Origin: JBBQIY01 sp964553035
GTDB taxonomy: Bacteria; Verrucomicrobiota; Kiritimatiellia; RFP12; UBA3636
Direction: 5' to 3'
Length of the DNA: 64,000 bases
NCBI GenBank assembly: GCA_964553035.1
Contig: CAZKJH010000002.1
Span: 1 to 64,000 of the forward strand
Shown here one piece after another: positions 26,008 through 33,891 of this stretch. Made by a program: the position numbers and the translations under genes. Under the pieces are notes generated by a model. The model was not told the origin of the DNA, made no database searches, and saw only the letters and a list, made by a program, of their open reading frames with translations. Within the stretch, counting starts at the first letter, position 1; each line of letters opens with the position of its first letter.

Positions 26008-26748
26008 ATGATCGAAATACGAAATCTCACCAAACTTTTTGCAGGCCATTTCGCCTTGCAAGACATCACGTTCTCCGCCTCCCCGGGCGAAAGGATCGCG
26101 GTTATCGGCTGCAATGGAGCCGGCAAATCAACCTTGCTGAAAATTCTCTCAACCTATCTACCGGCAACATCAGGCTTTGTCTCCATCGATGAAAACGATC
26201 TGCTCTACGACTCCAATGCCATCCGTAAAATCACGGGGTATTTACCCGAGAACGCACCCCTCTATCTCGATATGCGCGTGGCAGAGTACCTCAAATTCCG
26301 CGGAGCACTGCGTCGCATGAAGCGACTGCACCTCAACCGCCGATTCCACGAAGTGATGGCGTTCTGCGATCTGGCTCCCTACCGCGATGACACAATCAAT
26401 ACGCTCTCTTACGGACTCCGTCACCGAGTAGGAATCGCCGATGCCATCCTTCATGAGCCATCAGTCCTCCTGCTCGACGACCCCATCGCCTCGTGCGACC
26501 CCTACCAAGCAGAAAAGATTACCGGACTGCTCTCGTCAGACAAACTCTGCGAAAATCGTACCCTGATATTCACCACTCATTCACGGGAAACGGTGCAGGC
26601 CATCGCCACGCGAATCATCTTTTTGGAACGTGGATGCGTTTGTGCTGACACCACGGACATCGCCTGCCTAAAAAACAACACGCTGCAAGCGATGTTCGGA
26701 AAATGGCAGAATACAAACACCCCTGAATCGGAGGCAACAGACAAATGA
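26008..26748 (+). CDS. ABC-2 type transporter ATP-binding protein
   Basis: A 246-residue ATPase. Walker A is GCNGAGKST; the signature helix reads LSYGLRHRVG, a degenerate form of LSGGQ; Walker B ends LLLDDP, with Asp where the catalytic Glu is usual. The order and GYLPENAPLYLDMRVAEYL resemble GldA/NatA-type subunits that work with ABC-2 permeases. Its stop overlaps the permease start (ATGA). An Asp at the catalytic position still may hydrolyse ATP slowly, so the change matters for mechanism but does not prove inactivity. The substrate is unknown. Confidence 0.88.
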   Translation: MIEIRNLTKLFAGHFALQDITFSASPGERIAVIGCNGAGKSTLLKILSTYLPATSGFVSIDENDLLYDSNAIRKITGYLPENAPLYLDMRVAEYLKFRGALRRMKRLHLNRRFHEVMAFCDLAPYRDDTINTLSYGLRHRVGIADAILHEPSVLLLDDPIASCDPYQAEKITGLLSSDKLCENRTLIFTTHSRETVQAIATRIIFLERGCVCADTTDIACLKNNTLQAMFGKWQNTNTPESEATDK

Positions 26749-27470
26749 ACCCAGCATTAACAATCTGGCGCAAAGAGTGCCGGTCGTTCTTACGCACTCC
26801 AATTGCTTGGTGTGTGTTCGCAGGATTCACCTCGGTTTGCGGTGTTCTCTTTACAGCGGCACTTCGCCAGGCGAACGGTTCTACCGACTCGCTACCTGCT
26901 ATACTCTGCACCCAAATGATTCTCGCACTTTGTGTCCCCATTGCCCTGTTTACCATGAGCCTGTTTTCAAGTGAAAAAGAAACGGGTACGATCGAAACAC
27001 TCATGACCGCACCCGTCACCGATGCACAAGTTGTGCTTGGCAAGTTTGCCGCCGCCTATACCCTCGTCAGCATATCGCTTGTGATCGCCTTCTCCGTTTT
27101 TCCGGTATACCTCAAACTTGCCACGCCGCCGCCGGCTTACAGTCCTTTGTCACTCTACATTGGGATGGCGACTGTTGCTCTTTGCGCCGCCACTGGCTGT
27201 GCATTGGGAACGCTCATCTCCTTGCTTTCCCACCAGCAAGCACCCGCCGCCATCGCGACCCTACTTCTCACATTCGCTTCGGCTGCCGCATTCACCGACT
27301 CCATCCCCGGCTTCAACGGGATCGGATTCATCAAAGCCCTTAACGTCGCCGACTTCGCTCGCGGAACAGCCGACACACGCATCGTCTTCGCGGCAATATC
27401 AACGTTGATCTTCCTCTTATTCGTTGCTATCCGTATTTTAGAATCTCGCCGCTGGTCTTCCGTAAAATGA
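26745..27470 (+). CDS. ABC-2 type permease
   Basis: A 241-residue inner membrane protein with six hydrophobic segments. It starts ALTIWRKECRSFLRTPIAW, the usual amphipathic lead-in of ABC-2 permeases, and carries SLFSSEKETGTIETLMTAPV, the strong GldF/NosY-type signature. It pairs with the preceding ATPase; both ends overlap neighbouring genes by 4 bases. In Bacteroidetes the related GldF works with GldG; no GldG-like gene follows here, but a BtuF-like protein does. Confidence 0.88.
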   Translation: MNPALTIWRKECRSFLRTPIAWCVFAGFTSVCGVLFTAALRQANGSTDSLPAILCTQMILALCVPIALFTMSLFSSEKETGTIETLMTAPVTDAQVVLGKFAAAYTLVSISLVIAFSVFPVYLKLATPPPAYSPLSLYIGMATVALCAATGCALGTLISLLSHQQAPAAIATLLLTFASAAAFTDSIPGFNGIGFIKALNVADFARGTADTRIVFAAISTLIFLLFVAIRILESRRWSSVK

Positions 27471-28384
27471 ACAGAAACCGACTCACTACCCTCATTCTCG
27501 CCTTCGTACTGCTCCTCTCGTTTGTGACCGTACTCCTTGTCCAAACCCAGCAACGTCGTGGCAGAGTCAAGACTCTGCCCCACCTCAAGGAGGCCCCACA
27601 CCCACGCATCGTTTCGCTTGTGCCGTCGGTTACCGAAACGCTCTTCATGCTGGGTCTCGGTAACCATGTTATCGCGCGCTCAAACTACTGCGACTATCCA
27701 CCCATCGTCACCAACCTCCCTGCCCTAGGCTCGCTCGGCAACGTCAACATCGAAGCAATCGCTCGTCTCAAGCCGGACTACGTGATTCTCTCCGATGCAC
27801 AAGCGCAATCCAAAGTCCATACTGCGCTGGCGAAACTAAAGATCAACCACCTCGGCGTTCCCGCATCCTCGCTCAACGATATCTACCAAAGCGTTTGGGA
27901 TCTTGCCGAACGTTTTGATGCAAATCCGAATGCAGAGATCTGGCTAGAGCGCATGAACGTCTTGAATGAGAAGGTCAAAGCCAACGCGCCAAAAAATGCA
28001 CCGCGCATTCTCGTCTGCGCTGGACGCGATGTCAATGCCTTTGACCGACTCTACATCTCTGGCAAGAACAATTTTTATGAGGGCGTCGTCAAGCTTGTGG
28101 GTGGAAAAAACGCCTATTCAGGAGACCTTCCCTACCCCATGATCTCGCTCGAGGGCGTTGTGCAGATGAATCCAGATATCGTCATCGATGTGGTGATCGG
28201 TGGAAGTGACGAAGACGTCTTTAATGCGCTGTTTCAGTGGGGAAACCTCGCTACTGTCAACGCCATTAAAACGGGCGATGTACACATTCTTACCGAAACG
28301 TGGGCCGTGCGGCCGGGGCCGCGCATTGATATGCTGATCAAAACCGTTGCGGATTATGTCGCTGAGTGGGAGGCCAGAAAATGA
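27467..28384 (+). CDS. BtuF-like periplasmic binding protein, membrane-anchored
   Basis: A 305-residue class III binding protein. Residues 7-24 form a hydrophobic segment without a lipobox, so it is a membrane anchor or a plain signal peptide. PRIVSLVPSVTETLFMLG, IARLKPDYVILSDAQAQSK and MISLEGVVQMNPDIVIDV are the standard blocks of vitamin B12/iron-chelate binding proteins. Such proteins normally serve BtuCD-type importers, but here the gene is coupled to an ABC-2 ATPase and permease. No cobalamin riboswitch sequence is evident upstream. The ligand is unknown. Confidence 0.83.
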   Translation: MNRNRLTTLILAFVLLLSFVTVLLVQTQQRRGRVKTLPHLKEAPHPRIVSLVPSVTETLFMLGLGNHVIARSNYCDYPPIVTNLPALGSLGNVNIEAIARLKPDYVILSDAQAQSKVHTALAKLKINHLGVPASSLNDIYQSVWDLAERFDANPNAEIWLERMNVLNEKVKANAPKNAPRILVCAGRDVNAFDRLYISGKNNFYEGVVKLVGGKNAYSGDLPYPMISLEGVVQMNPDIVIDVVIGGSDEDVFNALFQWGNLATVNAIKTGDVHILTETWAVRPGPRIDMLIKTVADYVAEWEARK

Positions 28385-29172
28385 TCATAGACTTTCATAC
28401 CCACTGCTTTCCCGATGCCCTCGCGGAACGAGTCGTTCCAGCACTGGCTAAGGAGGCGAACATCAAAGCATTTTGCCCCGGGACTGTATCGGGGCTATGC
28501 GCCTCCATGAGGCATGCTGGCGTTGACTATTCCGTCATGCTACAGATTGCAACAAAGCCTTCGCAAAACCATTCTGTCAACACCTGGGCAATCGAACGAA
28601 ACGAGCCTGGCATTATCCCATTCGGTAGCGTACATCCTCTCGGAGAAGATTGGAGCGACGAACTTGATCGCCTCGCCACAGCAGGCATCAAAGGGATTAA
28701 ACTCCATCCAGAATACCAGCAGTTCTATGTCGATGCTGATTTCATGCTCCCGATCTACACACGTATTCGAGAACTCGGTTTCATCGTCCTCTTCCATGCT
28801 GGCATCGATGTCGGTATAGCACCACCTGTTCATGGCACCCCCCAGCATTTTGCTAACATCCTCGACCTTTTACCCAAAGGACGCACCGTACTCGCACACA
28901 TGGGAGGCTGGAAATCTTGGGATGACGTTGAGAACCTGCTCGTCGGCTCGCATCTGCTGTTCGACACCTCCTTCTCCAGCGAGTTCATGACCCAAGAGCA
29001 GATCCGGCGCATGATCGAAAATCATGGTGCAACTAAAATCCTCATGGGCAGCGATTCGCCCTGGGCAGACCAAGCATGCACTATCGATGAGATCAAACAA
29101 CTTGGCTTATCAAATGCCGACGAACAGGCTATTCTTGGCGGAAACGCCGCACGTATTTTGAACCTAAACTAA
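28381..29172 (+). CDS. Amidohydrolase-family metal-dependent hydrolase
   Basis: A 263-residue TIM-barrel protein of the amidohydrolase-2 type. Metal ligands are visible in IIDFHTHCFPDAL (HxH), LHPEYQQF, VLFHAGID, LAHMGGWKSW and the late Asp in MGSDSPW. ATG 28381 overlaps the upstream stop (ATGA); a GTG five codons earlier is less likely. Such enzymes act as hydrolases or decarboxylases on small molecules. Being coupled to the transport genes it may process the imported or exported compound. Confidence 0.8.
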   Translation: MIIDFHTHCFPDALAERVVPALAKEANIKAFCPGTVSGLCASMRHAGVDYSVMLQIATKPSQNHSVNTWAIERNEPGIIPFGSVHPLGEDWSDELDRLATAGIKGIKLHPEYQQFYVDADFMLPIYTRIRELGFIVLFHAGIDVGIAPPVHGTPQHFANILDLLPKGRTVLAHMGGWKSWDDVENLLVGSHLLFDTSFSSEFMTQEQIRRMIENHGATKILMGSDSPWADQACTIDEIKQLGLSNADEQAILGGNAARILNLN

Positions 29173-29184
29173 AGGAAACACACC

Positions 29185-29694
29185 ATGCAAATGAACCTAC
29201 AGCCCTCCTCCTTATCCATGCACCCTTTCACAGATTTCGATAAACGCTGGATGATTCTGAGTGCGGGTGATTTCGCCAACGGCGACTGGAACTGCATGAC
29301 AGTTTCCTGGGGCTTCATTGGAACGATGTGGAGTCTTCCGGTTGCTCAGACCGTGGTTCGCCCACAACGCTATACCCGTGAGTTCTTAGACAAGTATGAC
29401 ACCTTTACGCTCTGCGCCTTCCCGGAGGAATACCGCAAGGCGATGGCACTGATAGGGTCGAAGAGCGGACGCGACGGCAACAAGGTGGCAGAGTCAGGAC
29501 TCCGCCCTGTGGCTTCTACAAACGTCGCGGCACCCTCCTTTGCAGAAGCCAACATGATCCTCGAATGCCGCAAAATCTTTCGCCAGCCGATGACACCAGA
29601 GGCGCTACTAGACCCACGCGCTACCAGCGCCTATCCAACCAACGACTACCACATCGCCTACATTGGCGAAGTCGTTGCCGTTCATAAAGCCTGA
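29185..29694 (+). CDS. Flavin reductase-like FMN-binding protein
   Basis: A 169-residue protein of the flavin reductase/flavoredoxin group. WNCMTVSWGFIGTMWSLPVA and VRPQRYTREFL form the FMN-binding region, and LIGSKSGRDGNKVAESGL is common in anaerobic members. It starts 12 bases after the amidohydrolase, with AAAGGAAA before ATG, so it is probably the last gene of that operon. Its 3' end overlaps the convergent ThuA-like gene by 13 bases. It may shuttle electrons from NAD(P)H; the partner is unknown. Confidence 0.82.
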   Translation: MQMNLQPSSLSMHPFTDFDKRWMILSAGDFANGDWNCMTVSWGFIGTMWSLPVAQTVVRPQRYTREFLDKYDTFTLCAFPEEYRKAMALIGSKSGRDGNKVAESGLRPVASTNVAAPSFAEANMILECRKIFRQPMTPEALLDPRATSAYPTNDYHIAYIGEVVAVHKA

Positions 29695-30431
29695 ATGGGC
29701 TCAACAGGATCCTTCTCGTGTGGGCAACTAGGAGCTGCAACGACGCCGTTTACCGGCGTGGCCCACCGGATGCCGTTTTCGATAACCCGCTGCACATTCA
29801 CATCGTGGTAGATTGGATAGGTTTCGTGTCCGGGTGAAAAATAAAAAATCTTGCCTAGACCGCGCGCGAGTGTGACACCGCTGCGGAATACGTTGCCACC
29901 GGCATACCACGACATGAAGACAATGTGCGCCTCATTCGGAATGCCGAACGGTTCGCCATACATTTCCGTCTGTTCAAGAGCAAATGAGGCCGGAATGCCA
30001 ACGGCAATCGGATGTGAAGGATCACACGTCCAAACACGCTCTCTTTCACCGATCGCTCGCCAGTTGAGCGTGCAACCCGTACCCAGCATTCGACGGAAAA
30101 TTTTGGCCAGGTGCCCTGAGTGAAGAACGATGAGCCCCATGCCACCAAGGACACGCGCCTGAATTTTGTCCACAAGGGCATCAGGCACCTGATCATGCGC
30201 TCTGTGCCCCCACCAGACGAGAACATCGGTCGAATTCAAAACTTTATCAGGAAGACCATTCTCTGGCATGTCAAGAGAAACAGCTCGAATCTTGCAATCC
30301 TTCATCGAAGTGCCAAGCACTTTCTTCAGATAAGCGTGAATGCCTTTCGGATAGTGTTTGCGGCACCGCTCACCATATTCAGTGTCAGATTGCTCATGAA
30401 TGAATTCATTCCAGATGGTAACATTAGCCAT
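29682..30431 (-). CDS. ThuA-like protein
   Basis: A 249-residue protein with a glutamine-amidotransferase-like fold, related to ThuA of trehalose use. VTIWNEFIHEQSDTEYGERC, VLVWWGHRAHDQVPDALV, GLIVLHSGHLAKIF and YFSPGHETYPIYHDVNV are the family blocks. It lies downstream of a GFO/IDH/MocA dehydrogenase on the same strand; this pair is common in sugar-catabolic loci of Verrucomicrobia and Rhizobia, where both act on disaccharide oxidation products. Its own reaction is not established. Confidence 0.85.
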   Translation of the reverse strand: MANVTIWNEFIHEQSDTEYGERCRKHYPKGIHAYLKKVLGTSMKDCKIRAVSLDMPENGLPDKVLNSTDVLVWWGHRAHDQVPDALVDKIQARVLGGMGLIVLHSGHLAKIFRRMLGTGCTLNWRAIGERERVWTCDPSHPIAVGIPASFALEQTEMYGEPFGIPNEAHIVFMSWYAGGNVFRSGVTLARGLGKIFYFSPGHETYPIYHDVNVQRVIENGIRWATPVNGVVAAPSCPHEKDPVEPIQAL

Positions 30432-30559
30432 TGTGATCTCCTAGTTTTGTGGGTCTGAAAGGCCAAATACCGCCTCTCAAATTCAATGCTCTTCAGTCTA
30501 ACACTTTAAGTAGTAGCCTTGCCAGAAACTACCGGTTTGGGTGAGGTAGACGCTGTTCG

Positions 30560-31555
30560 CTATCCATTATCAGCCTGAGCTTGAATCTCAAGCGTCTTGC
30601 GGGATGCGGCTACTACCGTTGCCGTATTCAGCTCAACCGAAGTTCCTTCGATATCGGATAAAAACGAGTCGAGGAAATCCAGACCGACATCCTCTGATGG
30701 AGTAAGGATTTTAACACTTTTCTCTGCATCAAGATAAGCCTTGACCTGTGGATCCGTAACACTGAATTCCAAGAGGCCACGCGTTCCCCAAACGGTAAAC
30801 CGCCAATAGGTTGGCAAGGAATACCCCTGCGAGTTTGGAGCAGAATACGAAACGTCGCCCAGTACGCCACAGCCACTATCAAGTTCGAGCATCAATTGTG
30901 CCGCATCGTTGAAGCTGGTGCTACGTACATCAAACGCCTGCCAGGTACGGGCTGCCGCGATACGTTTAACCGACTCGCCCGTCAAAAAGCTCAGCATATC
31001 GACTGCATGAATCGCAATGTCATTGATGGTTCCACCGTGTTTGCCGCCCTCGAAATACCACTCCGGACGGGTTTCACGCAACAGCGGATGCTGTCCGTTA
31101 AATTGTATTTGCGTCACGCGCCCGATCACACCATCTCGAATCGCCTGACGGGCACAGACAAACGAGGGCGAGGTGCGCAAGTCGAGCATACAGCCGATGC
31201 GAAGATCAAGACGTGTGGCCAGTGCCTCCATCTCGTCGAGTTCCGCCAACGTCGTACAGATAGGCTTATCCAAAATCACATGCTTGCCATGAGCTAGCGC
31301 ATCAATCGCAAGTTTTCCTCTTTTGCCGTAATAGTCACCAATCGCAACAATGTCACACGAAACATTGGCCAGCATATCAGTCCATGACGTGTGGGTAATT
31401 TTCACCGAAGGCTGAACAGCCGCACGTGCCGTAGCATCTTCTTCACAGGCCGCGACAATTTCAACGGATGGATGTTGGGCCGCCTTTTTGTACAACGAAT
31501 AGATGTGACCATGGCGGAAACCCATAAAAGCTATCTGATACTGTTTTTTTTTCAT
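30560..31555 (-). CDS. GFO/IDH/MocA-family sugar oxidoreductase
   Basis: A 331-residue NAD(P)-dependent dehydrogenase. The N-terminal Rossmann domain starts YQIAFMGFRHGHIYSLYKKA, an unusual loop (GFRHGH) in place of GxGxxG but seen in parts of this family. HVILDKPICTTLAELDEM holds the catalytic Lys of the usual EKP motif (here DKP). GGTINDIAIHAVDML carries the Gly-Gly-x-x-x-Asp-x-x-x-His active-site block. The C-terminal beta sheet follows. It is probably co-transcribed with the ThuA-like gene; the substrate is a sugar or inositol by family. Confidence 0.85.
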   Translation of the reverse strand: MKKKQYQIAFMGFRHGHIYSLYKKAAQHPSVEIVAACEEDATARAAVQPSVKITHTSWTDMLANVSCDIVAIGDYYGKRGKLAIDALAHGKHVILDKPICTTLAELDEMEALATRLDLRIGCMLDLRTSPSFVCARQAIRDGVIGRVTQIQFNGQHPLLRETRPEWYFEGGKHGGTINDIAIHAVDMLSFLTGESVKRIAAARTWQAFDVRSTSFNDAAQLMLELDSGCGVLGDVSYSAPNSQGYSLPTYWRFTVWGTRGLLEFSVTDPQVKAYLDAEKSVKILTPSEDVGLDFLDSFLSDIEGTSVELNTATVVAASRKTLEIQAQADNG

Positions 31556-31598
31556 GCGTAAATAGTACTTGAATTGCGCAGCGAAGTCAATTGACGCA

Positions 31599-31769
31599 AC
31601 GGGCCATCAGCAATTCTAATTATGGCAAATCTTCTCTGAAGCGGCGTGCTCGGAGAGCCCGCCCTACCCTGAAAACAGTGCAAAATGATGTATTCACGAG
31701 GTAGGGCGCGATCTCCGAGCGCGCCGTATCCATGAGTTGTGACCATAATTAGAATTGCTGACGGGCCAT
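31599..31769. mobile_element. Complete MITE with REP pair, 18-bp TIRs and 9-bp target duplication
   Basis: The direct repeat ACGGGCCAT at 31599-31607 and 31761-31769 brackets a 153-base element (31608-31760). Its ends CAGCAATTCTAATTATGG (31608-31625) and 31743-31760 are perfect inverted copies. Inside, two 25-base blocks (31643-31667 and 31701-31725) are inverted copies with three mismatches; each has GTAG next to a hairpin with GGCG/CGCC ends. No coding sequence is present, so a transposase would have to act in trans. It lies upstream of the efflux operon. Confidence 0.85.
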
Positions 31770-31859
31770 ATTCACCGTTAGGGGTTAGCCAATTTCCGTG
31801 CGAAGCTGCTAGGGCCTAAAACCTAATACCTTCTCTTCGTAATTCGTAATTATTTTTGC

Positions 31860-31889
31860 TTGCTTTCAATAAAAGGTTGGGTGTATATT
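31860..31889 (+). promoter_or_regulatory. Promoter of the MarR/RND operon
   Basis: TTGCTT and TATATT with an 18-base spacer end about 65 bases before ATG 31955. Confidence 0.5.
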
Positions 31890-31900
31890 TCCTCTCTTCG

Positions 31901-31912
31901 TCCGAAGTCGGA
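31901..31912. promoter_or_regulatory. Possible MarR operator
   Basis: TCCGAAGTCGGA is an inverted repeat with 5-base arms and a 2-base centre, lying just after the predicted transcription start of the operon that begins with a MarR gene. It is shorter than most MarR sites. Confidence 0.35.
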
Positions 31913-31954
31913 TTATCTCTATCGGGATATGTAGGCCAATCAGAAGAATATATA

Positions 31955-33874
31955 ATGAAAAAAACGAAAAATCAGGAACCGGTCAGTACCACAGAAGTTA
32001 GAGATGAAAATTTTACCGACTTGCTTCGTGCGTGGGGTCTCGTCATCCGTCGCTTTTCAAATGTTTATCGCAGTCTTTTCACTAACTGTAAGATCCAGAA
32101 AGGACAGTCTGAAATTCTGTTCTATCTCAAGCTGGAAAACAATCAGGTCGAACCGTCGGTCATCGCCGATTTTTTAATGATGCCACGGCAGACGATGACT
32201 TCACTGCTCGATGGCCTGGAGCATCAGGGGCTTCTGGAACGTAGCCCGCATCCTTCTGATCGCCGGAAAATTTTGATTAAGCTTTCTGAAAAAGGGTCTG
32301 ATTTTGCCGATACCGCTTTAGGCTCAATCCGATCAATTGAGGCAGATGCAATGCGGAAGCTTTCCCATGAAACACTTTTAACGATGCTATCCTCGATGGA
32401 AACATTCTGCGCTGCCATGGAGAGCAGCATCGCCAGTGAGATGAAAAAAAGAAAAAATGCGAGAGTAAAACACCTCGGTTTGTTGTGTGCGAGTACCGCT
32501 GTGGTCTTGCTTGTAGGAGGGTGTGTTTCCTACAAAGGGCAAAAGGAGCGGGATGCGCAGGTGAATAGCTTTATGGGAACGCTGACAGAACGTCGGGAGG
32601 CTCTACCGGAAGCTCCGCTGTCGCTGGAGACATCGGTCGAGCTGGCACTGAAAGCGAACTATAACGTTCAGTTAGCTGATCTTGATGTACGGATGGCAGC
32701 GTTGGGGAAGAATATTTCTTTTGTACAATTCCTGCCGCAAGTTACTGCCACAGCGAGTTGGACGGGCTGGGACAAGCAGCCGATGATGCAGGATAGCACC
32801 TATACGGGTTCGCATGTTTCTATCGGGTTGCCGTTGCTGGTTCCTTCGCTTTGGTTCGTGTATGCGTCGAAGGGCGAGCAGACGGCACAGGCGAGTGCCC
32901 GGGCGCATTATGTACGCCAGACGATTGCGGTGCAAACGATGACGACGTACTACAACTGCATGATAGCGGCTGATGAAGTGGCCGTGGTGACGAAGCAACT
33001 CGAAACGGCGAAGTCGACCGCTGAGCGTGTTTCTGGTCTCGCCAGTGAGGGGTTAGCGCGCGATTGGGAGGCGAAGCAGGCGGCGGCTCAGTTAGCGGCC
33101 CGGGGCGCGAGTCTCGCACAGGCAAAAAGGAACTACCTAAACCGTCAAGGATCACTGCTCAATCTCCTCGGACTCCCACCAGACTATTCTCCTGCGGGAT
33201 TGAAACTGAGCGGTGAAGTGACAACAGACTTAGTCGACACCAACAGCCTGGAAAATCTTATTCTGACGGCTTTATCATCGAATCCTGAACTCGAAATTGC
33301 GGATCGGAATGTGGTGATCAGCGAAAACGGGGTACGCAAGGCCATTGCTGATTTCCTTCCGTCACTGGCGGCCGTCGGCACGCTCAACTGGTCTTCTGAC
33401 ACTCATACGTGGACGGCGAATCGTTCGCTGGGTTTGATGGCGGGGTGGGAAGCCTTTAATGCGTTTGCAAATGTCGGGCTTTATAAGCTCGCCAAGGCGG
33501 AACGTACGAAGAGCACGTTGGCGCGAGAACAGACGTTTTTGAGAATTATGCTCGATGTCATGGTAGCACGTCACCATGTGGACACCGCCCGCGATCTTGC
33601 TGAGGTTTTATCGAAGACATACGAGGCGGCAAATCTGAAGTACAAAGATTATCAGGCCCGTCAGAAGGAGGGACTGGTTACGCTCAGCGATGCGCTGGAT
33701 GCGGAGGCGGAGAAGAGTCATGCCGAACTCATGATGCTGCAAAGCCGCTATCAGGAGCGTATCGCCCGGGCAGCACTCAAGCTGTCGATGGGCGTTCTGG
33801 ACTTACCAGAAGATCAGCGTGGAAATGCCGCTTCGCCAGATCGGTCTGATCGGTCTAATCTCGGAACCAAGTAA
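31955..33874 (+). CDS. MarR-family regulator fused in frame to TolC-like outer membrane lipoprotein
   Basis: One 639-codon frame. Residues about 15-150 are a MarR winged helix: VIADFLMMPRQTMTSLLDGL, then LERSPHPSDRRKILIKLSEK. From Met163 (ATG 32441) a lipoprotein signal starts, MKKRKNARVKHLGLL to LLVGGCVSYKG with lipobox Cys, followed by a TolC/OprM-type efflux domain (LSLETSVELALKANYNVQLA; coiled coils; second repeat ENLILTALSSNPELEIADRN). The join is an A7-G-A6 run. Either the regulator lost its stop, or the outer membrane part is made from an internal start at 32441. A signal peptide inside a cytoplasmic fusion would not export well, so internal initiation is likely. It heads an RND operon. 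Confidence 0.75.
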   Translation: MKKTKNQEPVSTTEVRDENFTDLLRAWGLVIRRFSNVYRSLFTNCKIQKGQSEILFYLKLENNQVEPSVIADFLMMPRQTMTSLLDGLEHQGLLERSPHPSDRRKILIKLSEKGSDFADTALGSIRSIEADAMRKLSHETLLTMLSSMETFCAAMESSIASEMKKRKNARVKHLGLLCASTAVVLLVGGCVSYKGQKERDAQVNSFMGTLTERREALPEAPLSLETSVELALKANYNVQLADLDVRMAALGKNISFVQFLPQVTATASWTGWDKQPMMQDSTYTGSHVSIGLPLLVPSLWFVYASKGEQTAQASARAHYVRQTIAVQTMTTYYNCMIAADEVAVVTKQLETAKSTAERVSGLASEGLARDWEAKQAAAQLAARGASLAQAKRNYLNRQGSLLNLLGLPPDYSPAGLKLSGEVTTDLVDTNSLENLILTALSSNPELEIADRNVVISENGVRKAIADFLPSLAAVGTLNWSSDTHTWTANRSLGLMAGWEAFNAFANVGLYKLAKAERTKSTLAREQTFLRIMLDVMVARHHVDTARDLAEVLSKTYEAANLKYKDYQARQKEGLVTLSDALDAEAEKSHAELMMLQSRYQERIARAALKLSMGVLDLPEDQRGNAASPDRSDRSNLGTK

Positions 33875-33891
33875 TTTAAGAGGACATCAAC

